Of a stretch of 15,378 nucleotides of DNA, positions 9,301 through 15,378 are shown one piece after another (within the stretch, counting starts at the first letter, position 1; each line of letters starts with the position of its first letter). Below the pieces are notes generated by a model. That model worked only from the letters and a program-made list of their open reading frames with translations. It had not been told where the DNA came from and searched no databases. The stretch covers positions 1-15,378 of the forward strand of contig LT649711.1 of NCBI GenBank assembly GCA_900128395.1. The letters are read 5' to 3'. The stretch comes from Stramenopiles sp. TOSAG23-2 (lineage: Eukaryota; Sar). The translations under genes and the position numbers were made by a program.

Positions 9301-11307
9301 TTTTATGTACATCAAGAAAAACCCATGGCCCTGGACCTACAATTACTGTTGTTCATGCAAGCAATTTTTATCGATCGTTGTACGTTGAATGGGACTTGCC
9401 ACAATTAAATAATACCAGTCAACAAATACAAGATATAATAATTGTTCCTATTAACGCAGATACAGGAAAGGAAGAAACTAAGTCAATTACTAAAGTTGGC
9501 GGTATTGCAACATCAATCAGTACAAAACCATTGTTGAAATTAGTTACAAATCAAGTGTATCAGGTAAGATTGTTTATCAAATACAATAATTTTGTAAGTG
9601 AAAATGCAACGTGGGGACCTCGTTGGACGACAACAAGCGATTGTAGCACAAGTGAAGTTTATTTAGGTATGTATATTCTCTTCTCATAGTTATATCACTT
9701 GATTTTATATATTAACACTTTTTTTCTCTCTCTCATTTTAACTATAGGTACAGGCAGTAATGATATGGCAAATTGGCAATGCAGAGAATGCCCATTGCAT
9801 GCGTCGTGCGATGGTTTGGTAACTTGGTCTAGCGTTGAGGCAAAGTTTGGAAATTGGAGGGATACGGATGATAATAAATTTTACAGTTGTTTACGTCCAC
9901 AATCGTGTCTTGGCGCACCAAACGATGCATTGGTATCACGTTTTCCACGTGAAGCGGCAGTAAAAAATTCAACCGAAGGCTGTGCACATACTTTTACTGG
10001 AAGATTATGTGCAACATGTAAGAAAGGGTATGCACGGAGTACGAAGCGTGGGTCGTGTTCACGGTGCCAAGAACCAGGTAACACCTTGTTGTTTATCAGT
10101 GCTGGTGTAGCTGGATTGGTTGGGACATGTGTTTTGATACGGATCACAGTATTCAAACCGCGCGAAGTACATTTTTCTGACGGTGTTAAAAAGATCTTCC
10201 TTTCGTATTTACAATTGGCTTCATTAGCATCTGCTGTTAATGTACCGTGGACAGCATCGTTTCGCCAATTATTTGCTATTCAACAGATATCTACAAGTAT
10301 TGCAGACGCATTTTTATCGCTTGATTGCGTCTTGGAATTTATGCCAACATGGAACGTTTTTTTAATAAAGTTGTTTGGTGTGTTACTTTTACCAGTCCTT
10401 GTGTTGCCTATTGCATATGTTGCCATCCGATTTTGTTGTAAACGATTCCGTAGCAATGATAGTAATTGGGTCGATCAATTTGTAGCAACTGTGGTATTGT
10501 TATGGTATTTAGCATTTCCATCTATTGTACAAAAGTTAACTATGTTGATAACATGTACTGAAGAAATAAACGGTGTACAATACGTTGTCGTTGACCCTGA
10601 AATTGTTTGTTGGGGGGGGCGAGCACCGTGATATTGCTTTGGTAGCAGGTTTGTTTGGATTATTGGCATATGTAGTTGGTTTACCATTGTTGGGGGTCTA
10701 TGTATTGAAAACTGTAGATCGTTCAACATCAGGTGCACAACTACGGTACGGTATATTGTACGATGGGTACTCAAAGCAGTTCTGGTACTGGGAAATAACG
10801 GTTGTGTTACGTAAGCTTGCAATTATCTTGATTGGGTCGTTTTTAGATGGACAAGAGCAAATTTTATCAATACTTTTAGTGCTGTTTTTGGTGATCTACT
10901 TTACAGCAACGTGTCAACCGTTTGAGAATGTAGAGTTACTGCGCTTGGAGCTGGTATCCCTTGCCGTTTGTTTTATAACGTTTTGGATTGGTAGTTTATT
11001 TTTAGAAGAAAGTTCAAAGTGTAGCAATGGCGAAGATGTATTTTGCAAGTTGGGTGCAGTTGTGGTGATAGTTTTAAATGTTGTTGCAGCAGTGTATTTG
11101 GCAGGTATTTATTTGCAAGAGAAGGTGTCAGAGAAGAAAGAGTGGCTGATGAAATGGTATCGTAGGTGTAATATTTGTGGTTGTTGTTGTATGGAGGAGA
11201 AGGAAAAAGTGCGTCGAGAATCATTGTATGAGATGGTGTCAGATGGTGGTGACAATGGGATAGGAGAAGTAAATGTAGAGGGTGAAGATATGTACCATGA
11301 GCTTTAA
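2582..11307 (+). CDS. large mosaic receptor-like membrane protein: beta-helix, ephrin-receptor-like Cys array, multi-pass C-terminus (5 exons)
   Basis: Proposed exons: 2582-3301, 3990-4058, 5563-5631, 6843-9666 and 9748-11307. All junctions are GT-AG and phase-compatible (0, 0, 0, then 1). If one G of the G8 run at 10612-10619 is treated as extra, the total is 5241 nt, exactly 1747 codons with stop, for a 1746-residue product. Order of parts: signal peptide; N-terminal region; parallel beta-helix (pectin-lyase-like fold) with coils beginning GGGF or GGGI; about 38 CxxC...C modules of the ephrin type-A/B receptor-like (GCC2/GCC3) kind; a fibronectin-III-like stretch; a cysteine-rich juxtamembrane segment; and about nine hydrophobic spans. 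Proteins of this plan are known in protists as predicted surface receptors or channels without assigned function. A role in surface sensing or adhesion is inference. Its beta-helix introns are made of tandem repeats that carry splice signals. Confidence 0.85.
3302..3989 (+). other. intron 1 region, filled by the splice-signal repeat array
   Basis: This lies between exon 1 and the first coil exon. The donor is GTACGT at 3302 and the acceptor ends ATTATAAAG at 3989, with CTAAC about 25 nt upstream of that AG. As a single intron it is 688 nt. It contains five repeat units with AG-NNN-GT junctions at 3473 (AGC), 3584 (ACC), 3696 (GGC), 3797 (GGC) and 3908 (CAA). If those are used as micro-exons it splits into introns of 171, 108, 109, 98, 108 and 79 nt. 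Confidence 0.7.
3990..4058 (+). CDS. exon 2: one beta-helix coil (69 nt)
   Basis: A 23-codon phase 0-0 exon with acceptor TTATAAAG and donor GTAAGT. It encodes GGGFWIFGGSVSISS followed by CTVSNNTV, a canonical GGG-type parallel beta-helix coil. It stands out in the non-coding array as the only coding-like sequence for hundreds of bases, and its flanks are the array repeat. It is a close paralogue of the exon at 5563-5631. Confidence 0.85.
4059..5562 (+). other. intron 2 region, 12 repeat units
   Basis: Donor GTAAGT at 4059, acceptor ATTATAAAG ending 5562; 1504 nt as one intron. It contains twelve units whose three-base elements are ATC, GCC, GGC, GCC, GCC, GCC, AGC, GGC, AGC, GCC, GGC and CAA. 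No coding exon other than these possible micro-exons was found inside. Confidence 0.7.
5563..5631 (+). CDS. exon 3: one beta-helix coil (69 nt)
   Basis: A 23-codon phase 0-0 exon encoding GGGFYIMGGSLSMNS followed by CTVSKNTA. Acceptor and donor contexts are the same as exon 2, including the unusual downstream GTAAGTAGTATTTGC. It was evidently produced by duplication of exon 2 or its ancestor together with flanking repeat units: the unit before it has CAA and the unit after it has ATC, as around exon 2. Confidence 0.85.
6225..6300 (+). pseudogene. 76-bp fragment of the downstream discoidin gene
   Basis: Reverse complement of the 12492-12567 region, with no difference seen by eye. It sits inside the repeat array. 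The left junction shares AAACACAAA with the repeat unit's own ATCAAACACAAAGG, a microhomology. The right junction falls after ACAAG and resumes in the repeat's poly-T run. Confidence 0.85.
6490..6658 (+). pseudogene. 169-bp fragment of the downstream discoidin gene
   Basis: Ungapped and, as far as I can compare, identical to the reverse complement of 12399-12567. That covers about residues 94-149 of the F5/8-type C domain there. Sense-strand coding text (KKQQEHLRID...) is therefore present on the plus strand of this intron, but it has no splice sites of its own that I can see. It shares its left boundary with the shorter copy at 6225-6300, so one likely arose by duplication of the other within a ~265-bp block. 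Confidence 0.9.
6843..9666 (+). CDS. exon 4: beta-helix coil, ~38 CxxC modules, FN3-like stretch
   Basis: Begins GGT after ATACTAG. The first 23 codons (6843-6911) form a third coil of the same 69-nt length as exons 2 and 3 (GGGIYIDSGKL...), now fused to downstream sequence without an intron. The frame is open from 6843 throughout, well upstream of the first in-frame ATG. After about 95 residues with a few cysteines, modules of the form C-x2-C-x-x-G-(K/R/F)-(Y/F)-...-C follow from about 7139 to 9310, typical of ephrin-receptor-like/GCC2-GCC3 repeats. From about 9320 to 9640 a cysteine-free stretch (PTITVVHAS...LYVEWDLP...YQVRLFIKYN) looks fibronectin-III-like. The donor is GTATGT at 9667, leaving phase 1. 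Confidence 0.88.
8058..8166 (+). repeat. 109-bp near-identical coding repeat, copy 1
   Basis: Matches 8673-8781 at 105 of 109 positions by eye. It encodes the LCNDCPLGTASNVVGANN segment and the following CDKGKVAN module. It is part of a longer diverged block of about nine CxxC modules repeated at 615 bp (205 codons). Three of the four differences are silent and one changes Thr to Met. Confidence 0.9.
8673..8781 (+). repeat. 109-bp near-identical coding repeat, copy 2
   Basis: Partner of 8058-8166. The core is far more similar than the flanking modules of the duplicated block, which suggests gene conversion or a more recent local copy. Confidence 0.9.
9667..9747 (+). other. 81-nt intron
   Basis: Donor GTATGT, a TATATTAACAC branch-like site at about 9707, a long T/C tract, and acceptor AACTATAG. 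It interrupts a glycine codon (G|GT, phase 1). Reading through hits a stop at 9687-9689. It gives a local standard for intron size, close to the spacing between splice signals in the upstream repeat array. Confidence 0.9.
9748..11307 (+). CDS. exon 5: cysteine-rich juxtamembrane region and multi-pass membrane domain
   Basis: Starts with a conserved-looking pre-membrane module: WQCRECPLHASCDG, then FGNWRD, then CLRPQSCLG, then GRLCATCKKGYAR and CSRC. This is the usual bridge between ephrin-receptor-like repeats and the membrane part in protist proteins of this plan. About nine hydrophobic segments follow, near 10083-10150, 10190-10250, 10350-10440, 10480-10550, 10630-10710, 10790-10850, 10860-10920, 10940-11005 and 11050-11115. 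The motif FWYWEITVVLRK before the sixth span, and the CQPFEN after the seventh, are typical of these membrane domains. The cytoplasmic tail has a CNICGCCC cluster and an acidic end. The frame shifts at the G8 run 10612-10619; the two halves are otherwise continuous. Confidence 0.85.
10612..10619 (+). other. G8 homopolymer frameshift
   Basis: With eight Gs the frame ends at TGA 10629-10631. With seven it continues as VCWGGEHRD into the fifth membrane segment and on to the stop at 11307. The family usually has a glycine and a Glu-His here, so seven is likely the functional count. This may be a sequencing or assembly error in a homopolymer, or a real disabling mutation. Confidence 0.85.
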
Positions 11308-11770
11308 ATAGTTGTATGTACGATTCATTTGATTGTTGTTCACTTTCCAGGTTAAATATATGTTAGTGGTGCATTAATAGAGAGAGTTGGATTTTAGATA
11401 GTTTTGTTTTCGTAAAACTTGTATATATGATATTCTATATTCCTCCATCTGCATTACCACAACAAATACCACTACCATGCATGCATCCATCCATGAGTAA
11501 TACTGATAAATGTTTCGGACATATTTACAACGTCATAAGTCTAAGTTGCATGAAAAATTTCGATTTACTTGTAAAATACCTTGGAATAGAAGGTGAAAAC
11601 ATACAAGTCAAAATACCACGACAATGGTGTCGTCTATTCAGTAAAATCCATCTACCTCGAAAAGTATTGGTCGACGTATCGTACCGATGTTCCTACACTT
11701 CAAAATACTTTTTCTATACCATATAATATATATAACCATATATAAGTTAAAAAAAACAATATTTTTCCGG
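11308..11770. other. convergent 3' region between the large gene and the discoidin gene
   Basis: Contains the 3' flank of the plus-strand gene and the doubtful tail of the minus-strand gene. No canonical AATAAA was seen shortly after 11307. A plus-strand open frame (11427-11726, 99 codons) exists but shows no recognisable motif and overlaps the opposing tail, so I do not call it. Confidence 0.4.
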
Positions 11771-12846
11771 CTTTGCAATATATTGAAATGAAGACGACAT
11801 GACGATCGTATCTGATTAATCCATGGCCCTTTAGGAAATGGCATAGGTGTGTCTAAACATGGACCCCTTCCCCCATGAAAAACTCCACCATTAGCAGACC
11901 AAGAACTGCAATATTCTTTAAAACCGTCATAATTTTGAGGGTACATTAAGAATCCAGCTTCACTCATAATTGCATCATAATGTGTTACGGTATCATAACA
12001 TCCACCACCACTTCCATCCAAACAATGAAAGAGGAGATGCCCATGAGGAATAACAAATGATGCATTATCGCTATCATAAGGATAATTTATTTTCAAATTA
12101 AACGTCTTGACATCAGGAGATTTACCATAATTACCATCACATCCGATAGCTTTTACAGCATAATCCCGTGTTGAACTATCATCTGGTAATTGAATACTAA
12201 CATTGTAGTTAATTTTATCAACGATTGCAGGCGTTCCTTCAACCTTACTTAACATATTTATTCTTAAACTAGGATGGCCTCTCCACATTCGAGGCCAAAT
12301 TCTGAAATATCGTGCTTTTACAGCCTTTGGAAATAACCAATAGTTTGTCGCACCTCTTGGCATATTTCCGTTGTATTTTTTTCCATCATCAACGGTAAAC
12401 CACAAGTCGTTATCGCTGCATGTTGTCGCAGAGCCATCGTCGCAAGCATCAATTTGAACTTTATAAGTCGCTTGGTCATGTTTGTTTCTTGCTTGTATGG
12501 CGTAACCGACGATATCCTGTCTCTTTTTTGTATCTATTCGTAAATGTTCTTGTTGTTTTTTGTGTTTTGCGCACCATCCACCGTTTGCATCAATGTGACT
12601 ATTACTACCACTTGAACCACCACCATTACTATCACCAGCAACATTACTAATACTACCACTTGAACCACCAACATTACTATTGATCAATGACACAATTTTG
12701 CACCCAGATATTTTAATTTCTTTCCATATATTGATTAAATTAACCTTGGTTTCCGCAACATATTTTGCTATATTTTCCAGTTCGAGACCCGGTGCTTCTG
12801 TTATATTTTTTATTATATTCTGTATCTTGTCTATGATGTGTCTCAT
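11638..12846 (-). CDS. F5/8 type C (discoidin) domain protein
   Basis: Minus-strand frame of 402 codons from ATG 12846. Residues 1-55 are hydrophilic with heptad-like leucine/isoleucine spacing and no signal peptide, so an upstream exon may be missing. Residues 58-90 are a Gly/Ser/Asn linker. Residues 91-199 match an F5/8 type C domain: WCA, then HLRIDTKKRQDIVGYAIQAR, YKVQI, W, YNGN, ARYFRIWPRMWRGHPSLRI. This fold usually binds carbohydrate or lipid head groups at surfaces. Residues 200-355 contain regularly spaced cysteines (GCDG, HCLDG, GGCYD, EYCSSWS, GPCLD) of no family I can name. The last ~45 residues (below about 11775) turn AT-rich and hydrophobic and are probably not coding or lie past an unrecognised intron. 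The gene is convergent with the large receptor gene, and part of it is copied into that gene's intron 3. Confidence 0.75.
   Translation of the reverse strand: MRHIIDKIQNIIKNITEAPGLELENIAKYVAETKVNLINIWKEIKISGCKIVSLINSNVGGSSGSISNVAGDSNGGGSSGSNSHIDANGGWCAKHKKQQEHLRIDTKKRQDIVGYAIQARNKHDQATYKVQIDACDDGSATTCSDNDLWFTVDDGKKYNGNMPRGATNYWLFPKAVKARYFRIWPRMWRGHPSLRINMLSKVEGTPAIVDKINYNVSIQLPDDSSTRDYAVKAIGCDGNYGKSPDVKTFNLKINYPYDSDNASFVIPHGHLLFHCLDGSGGGCYDTVTHYDAIMSEAGFLMYPQNYDGFKEYCSSWSANGGVFHGGRGPCLDTPMPFPKGPWINQIRSSCRLHFNILQSRKNIVFFNLYMVIYIIWYRKSILKCRNIGTIRRPILFEVDGFY
12603..12680. repeat. 30-bp direct repeats encoding Gly/Ser linker
   Basis: Two 30-bp copies, 12603-12632 and 12651-12680, match at 29 of 30 positions. 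On the minus strand they encode the GGSSGS linker units ahead of the discoidin domain. They look like recent slippage-type expansion of a flexible linker. Confidence 0.85.
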
Positions 12847-13052
12847 TTTTTGTGAAAATATTTCTTATAAATTTATTGAATAGAATATTGCTTCTGTAAT
12901 TGATATAGCCACCATATCCTACATATATTTGTTCTAAATTTATAGTTGTGCTTTGTGTTAACTACTTCTTTGCATCTTCCTTCTTTTGTTAATTAATATC
13001 TTTGCTTTTTGTGATTCACTATAAAACCTTTTTTGGTTGTGGTAAAACTTCC
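12847..13052. other. AT-rich stretch, no firm gene
   Basis: Lies upstream of the discoidin gene start and downstream of the interrupted minus-strand gene. A minus-strand frame (13149 to 12958) gives a basic, Lys/Arg/Tyr-rich peptide. It could be a frame-shifted continuation of the interrupted gene but is not supported further. A TTACAG acceptor-like site on the minus strand near 12893 could belong to a missed first exon of the discoidin gene. Confidence 0.3.
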
Positions 13053-13197
13053 TCAAATTTTTATATTTAAATGAATGATATAATGAGATAGCAAATAATT
13101 CATTTGTTGGAGAGGCTTGCATTTCAAGGCATTTGTTTGTCTCATCCAATTCATAGTGCTTTCTGCAGCAGATGAATCAGACTTGCCTCTTATTTCA

Positions 13198-13207
13198 TAT
13201 TTGATGT
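13198..13207. repeat. 10-bp target site duplication, left
   Basis: TATTTGATGT, identical to 14209-14218 and directly abutting the left TIR. Confidence 0.85.
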
Positions 13208-13242
13208 GATAGTTGATCAAAATCCGGACTAATCCGGACAGC
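13208..13242 (+). repeat. left terminal inverted repeat
   Basis: Reads GATAGTTGATCAAAATCC at its tip and then two CCGGAC half-sites (GGACTAATCCGGACAGC). Differs from the right TIR at its third and sixth bases only. Confidence 0.92.
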
Positions 13243-13670
13243 AAAAAATAAATTACCTATCAAATTCATATATACTAATTAGTATCGACAGGTAAATTTG
13301 TCCGGATTTTGTTAATTTTAAATCATAAGTATAGTTGATGTCAGGGTATAATTAACATAGACATAGCACTTATTATACTAATTATACTCTCCAGTTTTGT
13401 GTAGTAAAATATAACTACTCACTATGGTGATCAAAATCCGGACAAAACTTTCCTATCAATAAGTATAAAAAATCCGTATGAAGAAAATGCAAAATATAGT
13501 GGAAAAGTTAGGGTTTAGTCCGGACAAAATAAAAATAGTAAATCGGATATTTTTATCATAAAAGTCATATCCACTGTTTTTTTTGGAAAATGAAATATAG
13601 GTAGTGTACTTTACAATATATGCCTATCATAATTATGTGCTCTGTGCCAATAGCCAATAGCATTTGACCG

Positions 13671-13762
13671 GTGTTAGCCCACCAGGCCTTATTTGGTCGT
13701 ACGTCGGGAGTAGCTTTAGCTACGAGCAGTGCGAACCAAATACGGCTGGTGCGGCTAATCAC
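13671..13762. repeat. large GC-rich imperfect hairpin inside the transposon
   Basis: Left arm (GTGTTAGCCCACCAGGCC, then TTATTTGGTCG, then GTAGC) pairs with right arm (GCTAC, then CGAACCAAATACGGC, then TGGTGCGGCTAATCAC) around a TTTA loop at 13715-13718. It forms an imperfect stem of about 40 bp. The segment from about 13655 to 13805 is much richer in G and C than the rest of the element. No tRNA A/B boxes of proper form were found. Confidence 0.8.
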
Positions 13763-14173
13763 GCGGGCAAAGCGCCTAAACCGTGACCATCTGTCCCTAT
13801 GGCCTGATCAATTATCTATAAAAAAAGGAAAACCTTACCTGCCTTAAGTGGATTTTTTTATATATTTATTTTTATGATAGTACAGTATGGAAGTCATGTG
13901 TTTCCATAGTGTACTGTGTTAATGGGAGAGAAAATATGGACAAAACGAACATAGGTACAATATTTGTATACTAACTATGAAATATAGCTATCAGATATAT
14001 CAAATACCGTATTTATGAATAGAGGGATTTGTACCTTTCCAATTCATTTTTGATGTGTATAGAGGCCGAAAATCGGGAAAAAAGTGATCAAAATCCGGAC
14101 AGAAAATGGCCGAATTTTAAGGTTTGTCATGATTTGTCCGGATTTTGATCAAGTATTTTACCCTATTTTAAAC

Positions 14174-14208
14174 GCTGTCCGGATTAGTCCGGATTTTGAT
14201 CAGCTCTC
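14174..14208 (-). repeat. right terminal inverted repeat
   Basis: On the minus strand reads GAGAGCTGATCAAAATCC at its tip; 33 of 35 bases match the left TIR. Its outermost base completes the TAG that truncates the host reading frame. Confidence 0.92.
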
Positions 14209-14218
14209 TATTTGATGT
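14209..14218. repeat. 10-bp target site duplication, right
   Basis: TATTTGATGT, directly abutting the right TIR. Confidence 0.85.
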
Positions 14219-14513
14219 TGGTCCATTCTTCTGGATCTGTGATCCACAGATATTCCACCAGTTGGTCATATGCTTCTGCCACCTCCCCCTGCCTCCCATC
14301 TGAAATTTCTAATGATACATATTGTTTGTTTTCAGTATCATGATAATAATTAACTAGGTTAATATTTACTGGAAGTTTTCCCCTTTCGCTCTCTCCTAAC
14401 CTTTCATTCATTGTGATATTTGCTTTATTCATGGCACTAGTGGCGTACTTTGTTTGTAATATTAATGGATGTGTGTAATATTTTTCTTTTAAGAATAACT
14501 GATGATTATACAG

Positions 14514-15139
14514 AAGAAGGAAATGCAGCAGGTAGTGGATTTGCACTGTTGAATATAATGTTTGAATCACTTGAACGGTTTGGAGTAAATTGTTTCCAAA
14601 TAGATAATGGTTTATTTGGAGTCGGACAACAACAACAACAACAACAACAAAATCAATTGTGGATTTAACGGGTGATGGTGATGGGTCAACATCAAAAATA
14701 ACAACAACAACAATGACAATGACATATCCACCAAAGGTAAACTGCGACGTTGGTGCAAAACCTGGATTATATATTCTAGAGCAGCTATGGCAGACACCAG
14801 AAGAAAAAGCATACGATCTTGAAAAACCTCTGCTGAAACAACACTTTGAATCCATTGGTAAATACAAATCAAATTAATATTGAAGGGTTTATAAATCACC
14901 ATTTAAATGCGTTATTGTTATATGTGACAATGGATACATTAGAAGAATATCTAGACAAATATTATAGAACATATATTACCTTAATTTATTTAGCAGAGGA
15001 GAGAACTCTCTCTGAATTTAGATTGTGGACAAGTGCAAACAAACAAAAACATAAACAACACAGAAAAAAGCAACAAAATGTGGGGGAAAATTTAAACAAA
15101 GACAATATACAAGGGTTTAAAAAAAATTCTTGTTTTTAA
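14514..15139 (+). CDS. possible fragmented gene, exon-like stretches in three frames
   Basis: A good acceptor-like site (TTTTTCTTTT... GATTATACAG, ending 14513) precedes an open stretch (GNAAGSGFALLNIMFESLERFG...) that enters a CAA run as poly-Gln and stops near 14668. A second frame, open through the same repeat as poly-Thr, continues DLTGDGDGSTSK and then KVNCDVGAKPGLYILEQLW to a stop at 14877. A third frame picks up at about 14873 (EGFINHHLNALLLYV) and runs to 15139 with a basic tail. A 28-nt GTAAAT...GAAG segment (14859-14886) would join the second and third frames if it were an intron, but that is much shorter than the 81-nt intron nearby. No family recognised. It may be a real multi-exon gene or a decayed one. 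Confidence 0.3.
14626..14651. repeat. (ACA)n / (CAA)n microsatellite
   Basis: About eight trinucleotide repeats in the plus strand. It can be read as poly-Gln or poly-Thr depending on frame, and it is followed at about 14698-14720 by a second, interrupted ACA-rich run. Confidence 0.9.
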
Positions 15140-15378
15140 CGTAAATTTAAAATATAAAATATCCTACATGACGCATCTTCAATCTCTCTCCCAGATTCCA
15201 CTTTCAACATTTTTCTCTCTTTAACTTCTCTCTAATTGCTTTTTTTTATTTTTTTTAGTTTTTGTATTTTTTTCACCTCTTATTTAATATCATACCTTTT
15301 TATATTATTGATTTGAAAATTCAAACGGGTTCGGTTGACTACCACTAGCTAATATATTTTCATTTGTTGATAGTACAT
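15140..15378. other. AT-rich flank, no gene seen
   Basis: Pyrimidine-rich runs (TCTCTC, long T tracts at about 15240-15260) and no open reading frame that I can support. It may be an intron or 3' flank of the preceding exon-like stretches. Confidence 0.4.

Larger units (their letters stand above)
13208..14208. mobile_element. 1001-bp non-autonomous TIR DNA transposon (MULE-like or foldback)
   Basis: The ends are inverted repeats of 35 bp (13208-13242 and 14174-14208), identical at 33 positions. They are flanked by a perfect 10-bp direct repeat, TATTTGATGT, at 13198-13207 and 14209-14218. There is no transposase reading frame inside. The TIR core TGATCAAAATCCGGAC recurs internally in both orientations (13428-13443, 14085-14100, 14136-14151 reversed, and partial copies near 13298-13310 and 13518-13525). 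Such recurrence is common for transposase-binding sites or nested foldback structure. A ~10-bp target duplication with no coding capacity fits Mutator-like elements best; hAT elements usually make 8 bp. Superfamily is inference. Confidence 0.9.
13053..14432 (-). pseudogene. unrecognised gene interrupted by a DNA transposon
   Basis: The minus-strand frame begins with ATG at 14432 in a reasonable context (GTGCCATGA). It runs 74 codons of mixed, acidic, clearly protein-like sequence (YVSLEISDGRQGE, AEAYDQLVEYLW, DPEEWTNIK) and is stopped by TAG at 14210-14208, whose last base belongs to the inserted element. The same frame resumes beyond the element at 13197 (YEIRGKSDSSAAES) and stays open to TGA at 13053. 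The two parts, 224 and 145 nt with one target copy retained, sum to 369 nt, exactly 123 codons with stop. I do not recognise the protein. An alternative frame after about 13150 also looks plausible, so the original C-terminus is uncertain. Confidence 0.65.

Noticed and set aside
11427-11726. Plus-strand 99-codon frame after the large gene
   Set aside because: It has no recognisable motif and no clear promoter, and it overlaps the tail of the opposing gene. It is possible but unsupported.
13565-13762. Minus-strand 65-codon frame inside the transposon
   Set aside because: It coincides with the GC-rich hairpin and has no transposase-like motif.
13640-13805. tRNA or tRNA-derived SINE in the GC-rich part of the transposon
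   Set aside because: No cloverleaf and no proper A and B boxes on either strand; the sequence folds instead as one long hairpin.

Overview
The window is nuclear DNA of a eukaryote. It is AT-rich, genes are split by GT-AG introns with CTAAC-like branch points, all three standard stop codons are used, and the best-preserved proteins are large, secreted or multi-pass, and built from mosaic domains. A beta-helix region, an ephrin-receptor-like cysteine array and a multi-pass membrane tail in one chain is an arrangement I know from free-living protists and algae (stramenopiles, choanoflagellates and similar). I cannot name the species.

Layout. Positions 1-1345 hold AT-rich flank and two weakly supported, divergently oriented small coding stretches (a membrane-protein exon on the minus strand and a hydrophilic small ORF on the plus strand). 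Positions 1346-1907 hold a minus-strand coding stretch for a cysteine-containing, probably extracellular protein. It contains a 31-bp direct repeat flanking a GC-rich patch, and its frame breaks there. Positions 2582-11307 are one large plus-strand gene. Exon 1 encodes a signal peptide, an N-terminal region and the first strands of a beta-helix. Two 69-nt exons encode one beta-helix coil each. A long exon encodes another coil, about 38 CxxC modules and a fibronectin-III-like stretch. The last exon encodes a cysteine-rich juxtamembrane region and about nine membrane segments. With one extra G removed from a G8 run the five exons sum to 5241 nt, giving a 1746-residue product.

The introns between the beta-helix exons (about 3385-6750) consist of about 25 tandem copies of a ~111-bp unit. 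Every copy carries a branch-point-like CTAAC, an acceptor-like TACAG, exactly three nucleotides (usually NNC), and a perfect or near-perfect donor GTAAGT. The array therefore reads as a chain of normal-size introns separated by single-codon micro-exons, or as a ladder of recursive or decoy splice sites. Two fragments of the discoidin domain of a downstream gene are embedded in the array with no mismatch that I can see.

Positions 11638-12846 hold a minus-strand gene with an F5/8 type C (discoidin) domain, convergent with the big gene. Positions 13208-14208 are a 1001-bp non-autonomous DNA transposon with 35-bp terminal inverted repeats (33/35) and a perfect 10-bp target duplication. It interrupts a minus-strand reading frame (14432 down to 13053) that becomes continuous again when the element and one target copy are removed. 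It also carries a large GC-rich hairpin. Positions 14514-15139 hold plus-strand exon-like stretches in conflicting frames around a CAA microsatellite. No RNA gene could be supported.
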